Positions 36,923-46,678 are shown, numbered from the stretch's first letter. The stretch is DNA of 64,000 nucleotides from Desulfosporosinus acidiphilus SJ4 (GCF_000255115.2 NC_018068.1:4862838-4926837), one strand, 5' to 3'. A program made the numbers and translations. The notes: generated by a model not told the origin, from the sequence alone.

Positions 36923-37825
36923 TTAGACCTTTGTTGATGATGAAGTGTCTGGTTCGTTTGCCGTGTACCTGGTAGGATCAGTAATAATAACGCTTTGAAA
37001 ACGAGGCGTTTGAATTCCTTCTTTTAAAAATGCGCTGTGAATTCTGCGCCGCAGTTCTCTCTCTAACCCCCACTGCTCGTCAGGCTTCGTGAAGGCAATC
37101 ACTCTCAATACTACATTTCGCTCTCCAAATTGAGTTATCCCCTGAACTGTAGGAGCCTCCACAATTTTTTCGCCAAATTCAACAGTAACTTCCTCACAAA
37201 CTGCTCGTATCACATCCATAGCCCGTTCCAGATCTTCTTCATAGGGTATCTGAATTTCCACATTGGCTAACATTTTTCCTCTGCTGTAGTTAGTAACTGC
37301 AGTTATACTTCCATTGGGAATAATATGCAATTCTCCGCCCCAAGCCCTTAGATGAGTTGTCCGAACTCCAGTCTCCTCAACAGTACCAATAAACTCACCT
37401 ATTTTAACATAATCACCTACAGAAAATTGATTTTCAAATAGAATAAAAAAACCGCTGATCATGTCTTTAACAAGACTTTGTGACCCAAAGCCTAAGGCAA
37501 CACCTAAAACGCCTGCCGAAGCCACTATGCTTCCCGAACCAATGTTAAAGAGATGCTTTAAAATTTGCAATGCAACCAAAAAAGTTAAAAGATAGAAGGA
37601 CATACTTCGCAATAAAGAAAATAAGGTATTTGCTTTACGCTCTTCTAAAAGAATCTTTCCTTTTCTCTGCACAAGCATACGCCTGAGAAAGTAAATGAGC
37701 AAACTATAGGTAACACGGGCAAGAATCAAAAGCTCAACGATATAAAGCAAGTTATTCAGGATAAGGAATTCTAACTCTCGCCAATTCATGGATGTTATGT
37801 TTTTGGGGAACCATGAGACATTCAT
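36923..37825 (-). CDS. Small-conductance mechanosensitive channel (MscS family)
   Basis: Membrane channel that opens under osmotic down-shock. The 300 residues hold three N-terminal helices, with the pore helix ASAGVLGVALGFGSQSLVKD matching TM3 of MscS, then the beta domain (GDYVKIGEFIGTVEETGVR) and a C-terminal alpha/beta domain. Size and motif resemble YkuT/YnaI short MscS proteins. It lies between DUF951 and an aminopeptidase gene, an arrangement also common in clostridia. Confidence 0.93.
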   Translation of the reverse strand: MNVSWFPKNITSMNWRELEFLILNNLLYIVELLILARVTYSLLIYFLRRMLVQRKGKILLEERKANTLFSLLRSMSFYLLTFLVALQILKHLFNIGSGSIVASAGVLGVALGFGSQSLVKDMISGFFILFENQFSVGDYVKIGEFIGTVEETGVRTTHLRAWGGELHIIPNGSITAVTNYSRGKMLANVEIQIPYEEDLERAMDVIRAVCEEVTVEFGEKIVEAPTVQGITQFGERNVVLRVIAFTKPDEQWGLERELRRRIHSAFLKEGIQTPRFQSVIITDPTRYTANEPDTSSSTKV

Positions 37826-37894
37826 TGTTAAATCGTCCTTTTTGCATGATCTCTATTTGCACATACAAAATGCAAGAAAAGAAACCGTCTATAC

Positions 37895-39268
37895 TTATTG
37901 AGAGGATAGAAATGACCGATACCCTCGCATCAGCATAACAAAATCTGCGGTTGAGGAAATTTCCCAAGGTGCATGCATGCTTAGAATACCAACACCGCAA
38001 TCTAAAACCTCCATGCCGTAAACTGCCATGAACTGGGCGATGGTCCCTCCGCCTCCTTGGTCAACTTTACCTAATTCCGCCGTTTGCCAGGAGATCTTGT
38101 TCTCGTTAAAAATTCGTCGAACTTCCGCCAAAAATTCTGGGTTGGCATCATTGGACTCGGCTTTGCCTCTTGCTCCGGTATATTTGCAAATAACAACACC
38201 TCGCCCCAGAAAAGCAGCATTTCGTTTGTCCATTACCTCAGCAAAGTTTGGATCAAACCCTGCCGTAACATCTGCAGAAAGAGCTTTACTATTTGCCATA
38301 GACCGCCGAACCATGAGTCCATTATATGTGCCCGTTTGTAATGCAAGAAGTTCGGCTATAAAGTTTTCCAAATAACGAGCTTTCATTCCCGTATTAGAGT
38401 CGCTCCCAATTTCCTCCTTATCGGCAAAAAGAACAACCGTCGTCCATTCAGGGGATTCGATTTCTTCTATCGCTTTCCAAGCTGCGAAGGAACAGATTCG
38501 GTCATCCTGTCCGTAACCGGCAATAAAGCTTTTATCGATACCCGCCCAACGAGCTTTTCCCGCCGGGACGATCTCAAATTCAGAGCTTACAAAGTCCTCC
38601 TCTTCCATCCCATATTTTTCCTTAAGGATATCGAGGATTGCGCTTTTAACGCGTTCGTCTCCTTCCCTTTGGGCAGGGATGTGACCCAACAATAGATTCA
38701 GACCTTCCCCTGGGATTGCTTCACGTAATTTCTTATCATATTGGTCCTTTGCTAAATGCGGCAACAAATCATTAATTGTAAAAATAGGATCATCATCATC
38801 CTCCCCAATGACGATTTCCCTTTTCTGTCCGTCAGCTAACACCACCACGCCATGAATGGCCAGAGGCAGTGCCGTCCATTGGTATTTTTTTATCCCGCCA
38901 TAATAATGCGTTTTCAAATAAGCAAGTCCTTCATCTTCATAAAGAGGATGGGGTTTTAAATCGAGGCGAGGTGCATCGATATGAGCGGCAACTAGGCGAA
39001 ATCCTTCTTGTAACGGACGTTTACCGGCAATCGCCAGAATACCTGCTTTATTACGCACGCCCAAACGAACCTTTTGCCCAGTCAAAAAAGTTTTCGTTTC
39101 CGAAAGCGGATTAAAACCTGCATTTGCAGCAGATTGCTCCAAAATCTTCCAGGATTCTCTTTCTGTTTTTCCTTCGCTGAGGAATGCCAAATAATCTTTT
39201 AGAATCTGCTTTTCTCGATCCGATAGTAACAACTCTTCCCAAGCTAGATTTTTCTTTTGAATGCTCAC
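37895..39268 (-). CDS. M18-family aminopeptidase
   Basis: Zinc metallopeptidase of 457 residues (aminopeptidase I/ApeB group) that releases N-terminal, often acidic or neutral residues from peptides in the cytoplasm. Metal ligands are visible in AAHIDAPRLDLKP (His, Asp), ADKEEIGSDS (the EE catalytic pair) and the C-terminal GVGILSMHAPWE (His). The start MSIQKKNLAW is typical. It is a single gene of ordinary codon use, adjacent to mscS. Confidence 0.92.
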   Translation of the reverse strand: MSIQKKNLAWEELLLSDREKQILKDYLAFLSEGKTERESWKILEQSAANAGFNPLSETKTFLTGQKVRLGVRNKAGILAIAGKRPLQEGFRLVAAHIDAPRLDLKPHPLYEDEGLAYLKTHYYGGIKKYQWTALPLAIHGVVVLADGQKREIVIGEDDDDPIFTINDLLPHLAKDQYDKKLREAIPGEGLNLLLGHIPAQREGDERVKSAILDILKEKYGMEEEDFVSSEFEIVPAGKARWAGIDKSFIAGYGQDDRICSFAAWKAIEEIESPEWTTVVLFADKEEIGSDSNTGMKARYLENFIAELLALQTGTYNGLMVRRSMANSKALSADVTAGFDPNFAEVMDKRNAAFLGRGVVICKYTGARGKAESNDANPEFLAEVRRIFNENKISWQTAELGKVDQGGGGTIAQFMAVYGMEVLDCGVGILSMHAPWEISSTADFVMLMRGYRSFLSSQ

Positions 39269-39386
39269 AATATCTCCTTACTTTCCTTGATTACTTCATT
39301 ATAATAGGAATAAATATTTTATAGATATAAATATTCGATTAAAACCTATTATCCTAAGTTTTTATCTTCACTATATAATTTATGTA

Positions 39387-40124
39387 TTAAAACCAAGTTC
39401 CCTTTTCTTTTATGAGTGGTTCGATCAATTTTTGACTAAGTTGAGTTGAAAAGGCCTGATCCATTTCATTGAAGATTTTCAGCAAATAGGGAAATGACGC
39501 TGAATTTTGCAAAAGAGCAGTAAAGCTGCTGCCAAAGCCCATTTTTATAAGTGGAGAAATCAGGCCGGCAAAAACCGACAAACCTATAATTGAACTCAAA
39601 GCACCCAAAAAAAGGCCTCCTCCCCGGTTCATCGAGCTGCCCCAACTCCCCAAGGGTTTTAATAAGAGGGCCATAAATAGTTGAACTAAAAGTACAATAC
39701 CATAAAAAACTATAGCAAAGGCAGTAAGACTGAGTAAACGGTCTGTAAACACTCCTGCTAACCGTTGTGTGACCTGTTCTATCGTTTGTGTCATTTGTTG
39801 GCCTGAGACATTAACTGAAGCAAAGACGCTTCGCCATTCTTCCGGTAAAGCACCTAGAATATTTCCTAAAACTTGCTGTTCTAGGGTTGATGCCTTTAGC
39901 TGAATCAGGGGAAGGAGCGTTTTATAAACAATGGGCTCTAGCCATTGATGCAGCGGAAAATACTTTTCTGCCCATTGAAGAAAAGGTGAATATTCCCGCG
40001 ATGCAACCATAAAACCCACTAAATAACTTATAATACTTATAATGCTAGTTATAAGTCCTTTCCGATAACCATTTAAAGCACCGAATAAGATAAAACCTAA
40101 GATAAGGATATCAATTAGATTCAT
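39387..40124 (-). CDS. CvpA-family membrane protein
   Basis: About 245 residues starting MNLIDILILGFILFGALNGYRKGL, the CvpA/YshB N-terminal helix and the conserved YRKG turn. Four or more hydrophobic helices are separated by amphipathic loops. CvpA proteins have been linked to colicin V export and cell-envelope processes, but the molecular function is not settled. ATG 40124 lies behind an AAGGAGGGGGG site; the fourteen residues upstream of it in the frame are unlikely to be translated. Confidence 0.8.
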   Translation of the reverse strand: MNLIDILILGFILFGALNGYRKGLITSIISIISYLVGFMVASREYSPFLQWAEKYFPLHQWLEPIVYKTLLPLIQLKASTLEQQVLGNILGALPEEWRSVFASVNVSGQQMTQTIEQVTQRLAGVFTDRLLSLTAFAIVFYGIVLLVQLFMALLLKPLGSWGSSMNRGGGLFLGALSSIIGLSVFAGLISPLIKMGFGSSFTALLQNSASFPYLLKIFNEMDQAFSTQLSQKLIEPLIKEKGTWF

Positions 40125-40264
40125 ACAACCCCCCCTCCTTAAATCATTAAACATCTCATTTTTCAAATAGATTCATCTATACCCTATTCTATTCTCAGAA
40201 GTAAAAATCCTCCTCTTGTCTCTTGCTAAGAACAGACCTATAATGCTTATAGAAAAACTGGCAG

Positions 40265-40347
40265 GCGCCCGAAGACACTGTCTTCGCAGGTATTAACTCT
40301 TCTTGAAGTAATACAACCAAACGTTATACTTTCTAATAGTATAAAAA
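40265..40347 (+). repeat. Dispersed intergenic repeat, module B copy
   Basis: CGAAGACACTGTCTTCGCA hairpin, then TATTAACTCTTCTTG and TTATACTTTCTAATAGTATAAA. It fills the middle of the 307-base gap between cvpA and tRNA-Sec. Confidence 0.75.
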
Positions 40348-40473
40348 GACAGCTTTTCGCTGCCTCATCTTTAAAACGTTTAAATTTCTTAGGTTCAATC
40401 TTAGTATCCAGGCTTTTTTACCAGTGGTCAGGATTATTATTTATTTTTATGTTCGAATCTTACAAACTTTATA

Positions 40474-40571
40474 TGGCGGGGATGCGTGCGAATCGAACAC
40501 ACCTCGGAACGTTCTGCGTCCCGACACGCGGATTTGAAGTCCGGGAGCAGCACCAGCCACCATCCATCCCC
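40474..40571 (-). tRNA. selC: tRNA-Sec (anticodon TCA)
   Basis: 98 bases including GCCA. The acceptor GGGGATG/CATCCCC, an anticodon loop CTTCAAA reading TCA, a long variable arm (GTCGGGACGCAGAACGTTCC) and a T loop TTCGATT identify the selenocysteine tRNA. selB is about 8 kb away on the same strand. Confidence 0.95.
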
Positions 40572-40856
40572 ACTAATGTCAGTAATTTTAACACATTCAT
40601 TGACAATATGGAAGTGCTTCTTCTATCTTATCCAAGAAATGGTGAATAGAGTCTTTGCATTTATTCAAAATCCCCCAGATCATGGACATAATCAGGGAGT
40701 GTTACAGTAAATCTCTTCTCGACGCAAAAAGATATAAATATCAGGTTAGACGACATAAAATTTTAGAAGGTTCATTTCCGAAGATGTAAAATATGTAAGC
40801 TATGTTCGAAATTATCTATTTAAAATTTTTATGTACTGTAAGAAAAGGGGGGTACT

Positions 40857-41072
40857 ATGGAAAAAAGAAAACCTAAACCATCTGCAAATCCAGTGCTTAA
40901 AGATGTAACGCTTTTATTTGGCCTTTTATTTTTTTTAGTTCTTCTGGCTGCTGTAATCCCAGCCTTAAAATTTATCTGTGAAGTTTTGATTATCCTAACT
41001 CTATTATGGTTTTTGGGGGTAACTATTTTTAGGATTATAAAGTTCATAATACGTCTAATAAATGGTGTATAA
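40857..41072 (+). CDS. Small two-span membrane protein, unknown
   Basis: 71 residues: a positively charged start (MEKRKPKPSANP) and two adjacent hydrophobic stretches (LLFGLLFFLVLLAAVIPAL and VLIILTLLWFLGVTIF), ending in a short basic tail. A good AAAGGGGGG ribosome site precedes the ATG. It stands alone on the plus strand. The family is not recognised, and coding status rests on the helices and ribosome site. Confidence 0.6.
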   Translation: MEKRKPKPSANPVLKDVTLLFGLLFFLVLLAAVIPALKFICEVLIILTLLWFLGVTIFRIIKFIIRLINGV

Positions 41073-41160
41073 CGTACTTATGCGCTGCCAGGGGATTCTT
41101 AAGGGGCAGCAGTTCTAGTACTATTAAAATGTTTAACGTTCGTTTACATTCTAACCTGAG

Positions 41161-41205
41161 GCTGCAAGAAGGGAAAATTCGTGCGAAGACAGTGTCTTTG
41201 CGAGA
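41161..41205 (-). repeat. Dispersed intergenic repeat, short module B copy
   Basis: On the minus strand: AAAGACACTGTCTTCGCACG then TTCTTGCAG, as in the other B copies, but lacking the 3' half. Confidence 0.6.
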
Positions 41206-41235
41206 ACGAGCTAAGTCTTCTTTAAAGGTAATGAA

Positions 41236-41279
41236 GGGTTGCCGCTCTTGGAACCATGGAGTTCTTAGAGCAGCAACCC
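41236..41279 (-). terminator. Terminator after the CBS-domain gene
   Basis: GGGTTGCTGCTCTAAGAACT pairs with an imperfect complement ending AGAGCGGCAACCC. It closes the liv/CBS operon on the minus strand. Confidence 0.7.
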
Positions 41280-41333
41280 TGATTGTTATGAGCCGGCTTT
41301 TCTTTACAACGTTATTTGCGTTCTAAGTTGGCC

Positions 41334-41957
41334 TTAGCGTATTGTATATCCTTTTTCCTCTAAAGAGCTTTTCACCTCAGACAATTGTTCTCCTTGAAGA
41401 TGTGCTAATAACTGAACTTTGTTTTCCTTGAGATGATAAAAAGCGAAGCTGGAAACATTCGTATCAAATTGCTTAAACGTTGTTGCAATATCCAGCAAAA
41501 TACCCTTCGCGTCTTTCCTTTCAATAACAAATCGTTTGCCGGGACTGCGCGAACCCATAATATCCAGAAAGGCATCTAAAATATCATAACCTGTAATAAT
41601 TCCCACGAGTTTATCGTCTTCCAAAACAGGCAGGCCGCCAATTTTATGTTCCCTCATTAACAAGGCTGCATCTTCAATGCCCATATCCGGGTGGCAAGTA
41701 ATAACCTTTTTAATGGCAATTTCCCGAATGGGTGTTTTCGCTACAAGATAATTAAGTTCAAAAATACTGAGGGTTGTTGCCGGAGACGGTGATACTTCCC
41801 GAAGGTCTCCGTCGGTCACGAAACCTACCAACGTTCCCTTTTCCACAACCGGCAGCCGGTCAATCTTTTTCTCACGCATGAGAGCCATCGCATCCGCAAT
41901 GGATTCATCAGGAGAAGCCGTAAAAACTTGGGTAGTCATAAATTGGCGAACAAACAT
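41334..41957 (-). CDS. CBS-pair/ACT-like regulatory protein
   Basis: 207 residues with a CBS pair (about 8-60 with DESIADAMALMREKKIDRLPVV, and 82-140 with GIEDAALLMREHKIGGLPVL) and a C-terminal ACT-like domain (about 145-205). Such proteins sense adenosyl nucleotides or amino acids. It lies about 105 bases after livF on the same strand and precedes the terminator, so it may sense the energy or amino acid state for the LIV transporter. No catalytic motif is present. Confidence 0.85.
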   Translation of the reverse strand: MFVRQFMTTQVFTASPDESIADAMALMREKKIDRLPVVEKGTLVGFVTDGDLREVSPSPATTLSIFELNYLVAKTPIREIAIKKVITCHPDMGIEDAALLMREHKIGGLPVLEDDKLVGIITGYDILDAFLDIMGSRSPGKRFVIERKDAKGILLDIATTFKQFDTNVSSFAFYHLKENKVQLLAHLQGEQLSEVKSSLEEKGYTIR

Positions 41958-42062
41958 TTTTCTTTACCCCTTTCTATTTAACCTTGATCTTTGCTAAAAC
42001 CCTGGTTTTTATTGGGATTATCCGCCTACCGCACTATCTTTAAACTTATAAAGATTATGCCT

Positions 42063-42767
42063 TTAACCTCCTAAATAGGCCTTACGAATTTCTTCACTGG
42101 CTGCCAATTCCTTGGCATCACCTGAAATAACAATCTTTCCTGTTTCGAGAACATAAGCCCGATTGGCTATCGAAAGAGCCATATGAGCATTTTGCTCAAC
42201 CAACAAAATAGTCGTTCCGCTTTCATTAATTTCTTTAATAATGGAAAATATCTGTTTCACTAAAATTGGGGCTAATCCCATAGAAGGTTCATCCAGCAAT
42301 AGAAGCTGCGGCTTGGACATAAGTGCCCGTCCCATAGCCAGCATTTGCTGTTCTCCGCCTGACAGCGTTCCTGAAAGTTGGCTGCTCCGCTCCTTAAGTC
42401 TGGGGAATAACTCGTACACGCGTTGAAGGTCTTTCTTAATTTCTGCTTTATCTTTGCGCAAATATGCTCCCATTTCCAAATTTTCAATAACCGTCATATT
42501 AGCAAAAACAAGCCTTCCTTCAGGTACTTGAGAAATTCCCTTGGCTACAATCGTTTGCGGTGGGACTACGGCTAAGTTCTCCCCATTAAACGTCATTTTC
42601 CCGGACTTCGGACGCAGCAGCCCTGAAATTGTTTTGAGACTTGTACTTTTTCCTGCACCATTTGAACCAATTAGGGTGACAATTTCTCCCTGATCAACTC
42701 GGAAGGAGATCCCTTTGAGGGCATGAATGGCACCATAAAAAACGTTTACATCTTCTAGTACCAGCAT
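42063..42767 (-). CDS. livF: Branched-chain amino acid ABC transporter ATPase LivF
   Basis: 234-residue ATPase subunit. Walker A is GSNGAGKST, the ABC signature is LSGGEQQMLAMGRAL, Walker B is LLLLDEPSMGL, and the switch histidine has been replaced by the typical LivF VEQNA (Gln-Asn). It pairs with LivG to drive uptake through LivH/LivM. Its ATG overlaps the livG stop (ATGA). Confidence 0.96.
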   Translation of the reverse strand: MLVLEDVNVFYGAIHALKGISFRVDQGEIVTLIGSNGAGKSTSLKTISGLLRPKSGKMTFNGENLAVVPPQTIVAKGISQVPEGRLVFANMTVIENLEMGAYLRKDKAEIKKDLQRVYELFPRLKERSSQLSGTLSGGEQQMLAMGRALMSKPQLLLLDEPSMGLAPILVKQIFSIIKEINESGTTILLVEQNAHMALSIANRAYVLETGKIVISGDAKELAASEEIRKAYLGG

Positions 42768-43534
42768 CAGACAACCTCCTCCCCTAAATAGGCCTCAATA
42801 ACTTTCGGATTCTGTTTAATTTGCTCAGGTACACCATGAGCAATAATCATACCATAGTCCAAAACATAAATACGTTCACAAACCCCCATGACTAAGGACA
42901 TATCGTGTTCAATAAGAAGAATGGTCAGTTTAAAATGGTCTCTAATCCAGCGAATCAAATTCATGAGTTCCTGTGTTTCCTGAGGATTCATTCCTGCAGC
43001 AGGTTCGTCAAGTAACAGCAGTTTTGGTTCCGTGGCTAAGGCCCGGGCAATTTCCAGACGGCGCTGTTCACCATAAGGTAAGTTCTTGGCTGTTTCGTTT
43101 GCTTTATCTTCGAGATGAAATATTTTAAGCAATTCCATGGCTTTGTTCTGCATTTCCTTTTCACCTGAATAGAAACCAGGCAAACGAAACAATGCACTCA
43201 TGGTAGTATAGGCTGTGCGCTGATGATAAGCTATCTTGACATTTTCAATAACACTCATATCACTGAACAGACGAATATTTTGGAAAGTTCGAGCCATTCC
43301 TCGGGAAGTTACTTGATAGGGTTTAAGCCCACAGATGCTTTTCCCTTGAAAAAGAATGTCTCCTTCTGTTTTATCATAAACCCCGGTGAGAAGATTAAAG
43401 ACCGTCGTTTTGCCTGCACCGTTTGGACCAATGAGACCAATGAGCTCACCCTCATTAATCTCAATATTTAATTCTGAAACAGCCTTTAGTCCACCGAAGG
43501 CCTTGGATAGATTATCAATTTTTAGAAGAGGCAT
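42767..43534 (-). CDS. livG: Branched-chain amino acid ABC transporter ATPase LivG
   Basis: About 255 residues starting MPLLKIDNLSKAFGGLKAV, with Walker A GPNGAGKTT, signature LPYGEQRRLEIARALA, Walker B LLLLDEPAAGM and switch H in LLIEHDMS. The LivG-type tail YVLDYGMIIAHG...AYLGEE is intact. The start overlaps the end of livM; the upstream ATG three codons earlier is less likely. Confidence 0.95.
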   Translation of the reverse strand: MPLLKIDNLSKAFGGLKAVSELNIEINEGELIGLIGPNGAGKTTVFNLLTGVYDKTEGDILFQGKSICGLKPYQVTSRGMARTFQNIRLFSDMSVIENVKIAYHQRTAYTTMSALFRLPGFYSGEKEMQNKAMELLKIFHLEDKANETAKNLPYGEQRRLEIARALATEPKLLLLDEPAAGMNPQETQELMNLIRWIRDHFKLTILLIEHDMSLVMGVCERIYVLDYGMIIAHGVPEQIKQNPKVIEAYLGEEVV

Positions 43535-44468
43535 TCTTTTCACCCTTCTTTCCCAAGAAACTTAAGCTGAATTCCTTTGTTCCCATTAATCCTGTAGGTC
43601 TGAAAATCATCATGACAATTAATAATATTGCGGTAATTACAAGCCGCCATTCAGGGAAGCTAGACAAGAATGCCGACACTAAAGTCATAACAATAGCACC
43701 GACAATACCGCCTGTTATACTTCCTAACCCTCCCAGAACAACCATAACTAAGATATCGAAAGACTTCAAAAAGGAGAACGTCATAGGTTGAATAATATAC
43801 ATGTAATTAGCGTAAATTCCACCTGCCAGTCCGGCAAAAAAAGCTCCCATGGTAAAAGCCATAACCTTATATTTCGTCGTGTTGACACCCATAGATTCCG
43901 CAGCGATCTCATTTTCACGAACAGAGATACACGCACGTCCATGAGTGGAATTAACAAAGTTCTTAATTAAAATAACGCTGATAACCATCAAAAAGTAGGC
44001 CCATGTCCAAGTTATTTTGCTTGGCAGAGTAAACCCTGCTGCTCCGCCCACATAGTCGGTATTTAAGAAAATAATCCGCACAATTTCACCAAATCCCAAA
44101 GTAGCAATCGCCAGATAATCTCCGTTAAGACGGAGGGTTGGCAGACCAACTAATATGCCGGCTATTCCTGCCACGATCGCCCCAGCCAGAAGTCCCAAAA
44201 CCAAAGGGCCATGGTGTATTGCCGTAACAATCGCTGATATATAGGCACCTACGGCCATAAATCCTGCGTGACCAATTGAAAACTGTCCTGTAATACCGTT
44301 AATTAAATTTAAGCTTGTTGAGAGAATAATATAGATACATATAAGGATTAACGTTAACTTAAAGAAAGGCGGCATTATATCAACCACTATTAATCCTTGT
44401 ACAACGGCGTAAATAATAGCGATCGCCACAAGGGCAACTATATTTTTGCGGTTGAACCAGTTGCTCAT
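43515..44468 (-). CDS. livM: Branched-chain amino acid ABC permease LivM
   Basis: About 317-residue integral membrane subunit with eight to ten helices. Signatures include LNLINGITGQFSIGHAGFMAVGAY and the cytoplasmic EAA-type loop SVRENEIAAESMGVN. ATG 44468 has a TAGGTGAG site 4-5 bases away. It forms the channel with LivH. Confidence 0.95.
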   Translation of the reverse strand: MSNWFNRKNIVALVAIAIIYAVVQGLIVVDIMPPFFKLTLILICIYIILSTSLNLINGITGQFSIGHAGFMAVGAYISAIVTAIHHGPLVLGLLAGAIVAGIAGILVGLPTLRLNGDYLAIATLGFGEIVRIIFLNTDYVGGAAGFTLPSKITWTWAYFLMVISVILIKNFVNSTHGRACISVRENEIAAESMGVNTTKYKVMAFTMGAFFAGLAGGIYANYMYIIQPMTFSFLKSFDILVMVVLGGLGSITGGIVGAIVMTLVSAFLSSFPEWRLVITAILLIVMMIFRPTGLMGTKEFSLSFLGKKGEKNASSKN

Positions 44469-44477
44469 TTTTCTCAC

Positions 44478-45371
44478 CTACACTTTCTCACGTACATTTT
44501 TACCAAATAGACCGCTTGGTTTAATAATAAGGACAAGAATCAGGATGAGAAAGGCAACGGCATCCCGCCATGTTGAAGCTCCAAAGCCACTCACAATCGA
44601 TTCTACCAAACCTAACACTAAGCCTCCGACCATGGCACCGGGAATAATTCCAATTCCGCCTAATACTGCTGCTACGAATGCTTTTAAGCCTGGAATAATT
44701 CCCATAAGTGGATCAATCGTGTTAAAATAAACGCCCATTAAAACACCAGCCGCAGCGGCTAAAGCTGAGCCGATTGCAAAGGTAAAAGAAATAATATTAT
44801 TGGTATTGATGCCCATTAACAAGGCGGCATCTTTATTATAGGAAACAGCTCTCATAGCTTTTCCCATTTTTGTGAATTGGACAATAAAGTGAAGCAAGGC
44901 CATAAGAACGACAGAGGTTACTATCATGACGACATCGCCATATTTAAAAACTACGCCGCCTATATTATAAATTGTTTCCGGAAAAACCGGCGGATAAGTG
45001 CGTACTTGTGCTGTTACAACCAGCATGCCGCCATACTCCAGAAACAAGGATACCCCAATGGCCGTAATTAAGGCTGCGATTCGAGAAGCGTTGCGCAAGG
45101 GCTTATAGGCAATACGCTCAATAATAACGCCCAAAATTGCACAAGTAATCATTGCGAGAAGTAATGCCGGCAAAAAAGGTAGGTGCAAAACTGTTGTCGC
45201 ATACCATCCCGCATAAGCTCCCACCATCATAACGTCTCCATGGGCAAAATTGATCAATTTTACAATACCGTAGACCATGGTATATCCTAAGGCGATCAGC
45301 GCGTAGATACTTCCTAACGACAGACCGTTGACAATTTGTTGAAAAACTTCTCTTATAATACTACTCCCCAT
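44478..45371 (-). CDS. livH: Branched-chain amino acid ABC permease LivH
   Basis: 297-residue permease with eight or so membrane helices and the family motif GLSLGSIYALIALGYTMVYG plus KLINFAHGDVMMVGAY. It follows the first binding-protein gene by 122 bases that hold a strong hairpin, then livM by nine bases. Confidence 0.95.
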   Translation of the reverse strand: MGSSIIREVFQQIVNGLSLGSIYALIALGYTMVYGIVKLINFAHGDVMMVGAYAGWYATTVLHLPFLPALLLAMITCAILGVIIERIAYKPLRNASRIAALITAIGVSLFLEYGGMLVVTAQVRTYPPVFPETIYNIGGVVFKYGDVVMIVTSVVLMALLHFIVQFTKMGKAMRAVSYNKDAALLMGINTNNIISFTFAIGSALAAAAGVLMGVYFNTIDPLMGIIPGLKAFVAAVLGGIGIIPGAMVGGLVLGLVESIVSGFGASTWRDAVAFLILILVLIIKPSGLFGKNVREKV

Positions 45372-45406
45372 ATACTCACTCCCTTTTCTGCTAACCTTCC
45401 CAATTA

Positions 45407-45440
45407 GAAGAGAGAGGGTGAAATCATACCCCTCCCTCTT
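45407..45440 (-). terminator. Hairpin between the binding-protein gene and livH
   Basis: AAGAGGGAGGGG...CCCTCTCTCTT stem with no following T-run. It is probably a 3'-end stabiliser that raises binding-protein levels over the permease. Confidence 0.6.
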
Positions 45441-45493
45441 ACCACGGGATGGTCTTTGTTCATTTTTTGGTAGCTTTGCTACTCATATCTCTC

Positions 45494-46678
45494 TTAGGGA
45501 GCAACCCTTGTCAAGAAAACAGATTTTCCATTTTTGTTTTCTTTGATAACGGCACTCTTTACTGGATTGTGAGTTTTTGGATCGATGGTAATCTCCCCGC
45601 CGACTCCTTGAAATCCTTTCATATTCTCTAAAGCTGTGCGGATTTTTTCAGGATCTGTACTTTTAGCATCACTAATTGCTTTGATGAGAAGGTTAGCTGC
45701 ATCGTAGCCCAGAGCTGCCATAGCATTAGGTTCGCTGTTAAACTTCGCCTTATAATCTTTAACAAATGTGGCCATGCCGGGATCGTCTGTCGCTACGTGA
45801 TCAACATAGTAGGTATTGTTCAAGGCATCATTGCCGCCGATATTAAAGAGCTGCGGATCATCCCATCCGTCTCCGCCCATAAATGGCATGTTCATGCCTA
45901 ACTCACGAGCTTGTTTAACAATCAGGCCCACTTCTTGATAATAGCCGGGTAACCAAACCATATCGGGGTTCTGCGCTTTGATACGAGTTAAGATGGAACG
46001 AAAATCTTTATCACTGCCTGCAACATATTGTTCAGTTTCAACGATCTGTCCATTCCCCTTCTTAAAGTTCGTTACAAAAGCATCTGCCAAGCCCTTAGAG
46101 TAATCACTTTTTTGGTCAATAATAACTGCAGCTGTCTTTGCCTTTAATGTATTAAGAGCAAAATTCGCGGCCACTTGACCCTGGAACGGGTCAATAAAAC
46201 AGGCCCGGAAAATCCAGGGACGAACTTGCCCGGTTGCCGGGTCAACAGTAACCTTGGCATTCGTACCGCTCGGCGAAATCATTGGAATTTTGTTATCAGT
46301 TACTACAGGCACAGCAGCCAAAGTTACGGAACTTGTCATTGAACCAATAACGGCCACAACTTTATCTTGGGTAACCAACTTAGTGACGGCAGAGGTTGAT
46401 TCTCCGGCATCTGATTTATTATCGGCAGCAACCAGGGTTAATTGTTTGCCCAGAACACCGCCCTTGGCATTTTGTTGGTCAAAGGCCAGGTTAATAGCAT
46501 TTTGAGCTGCTTGACCGAACATAGCCGTCCCGCCAGTTAACTCTAAATTGCCACCGATCTTAATAGGTCCGCTCGAATCACTCGTAGCAGCCTTCTGAGT
46601 TGTTCCGCATCCTGCAATCAAAGATACGCTCAGCAATGCTGCCAGTCCCATTGAAAATACCTTGTTTAGTCTTTTCAC
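45494..46678 (-). CDS. livJ: Branched-chain amino acid-binding lipoprotein, copy 1
   Basis: 394-residue periplasmic-binding-type lipoprotein (type 1 fold). The signal peptide ends at a lipobox LIAGC (C24), which anchors it to the outer face of the membrane. The mature part begins PIKIGGNLELTGG, typical of LivJ-type binding proteins, and contains VVIDQKSDYSKGL. It feeds ligand to the LivHMGF genes just downstream. The true ligand could be a branched amino acid, another amino acid or a short-chain amide. Confidence 0.92.
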   Translation of the reverse strand: MKRLNKVFSMGLAALLSVSLIAGCGTTQKAATSDSSGPIKIGGNLELTGGTAMFGQAAQNAINLAFDQQNAKGGVLGKQLTLVAADNKSDAGESTSAVTKLVTQDKVVAVIGSMTSSVTLAAVPVVTDNKIPMISPSGTNAKVTVDPATGQVRPWIFRACFIDPFQGQVAANFALNTLKAKTAAVIIDQKSDYSKGLADAFVTNFKKGNGQIVETEQYVAGSDKDFRSILTRIKAQNPDMVWLPGYYQEVGLIVKQARELGMNMPFMGGDGWDDPQLFNIGGNDALNNTYYVDHVATDDPGMATFVKDYKAKFNSEPNAMAALGYDAANLLIKAISDAKSTDPEKIRTALENMKGFQGVGGEITIDPKTHNPVKSAVIKENKNGKSVFLTRVAP

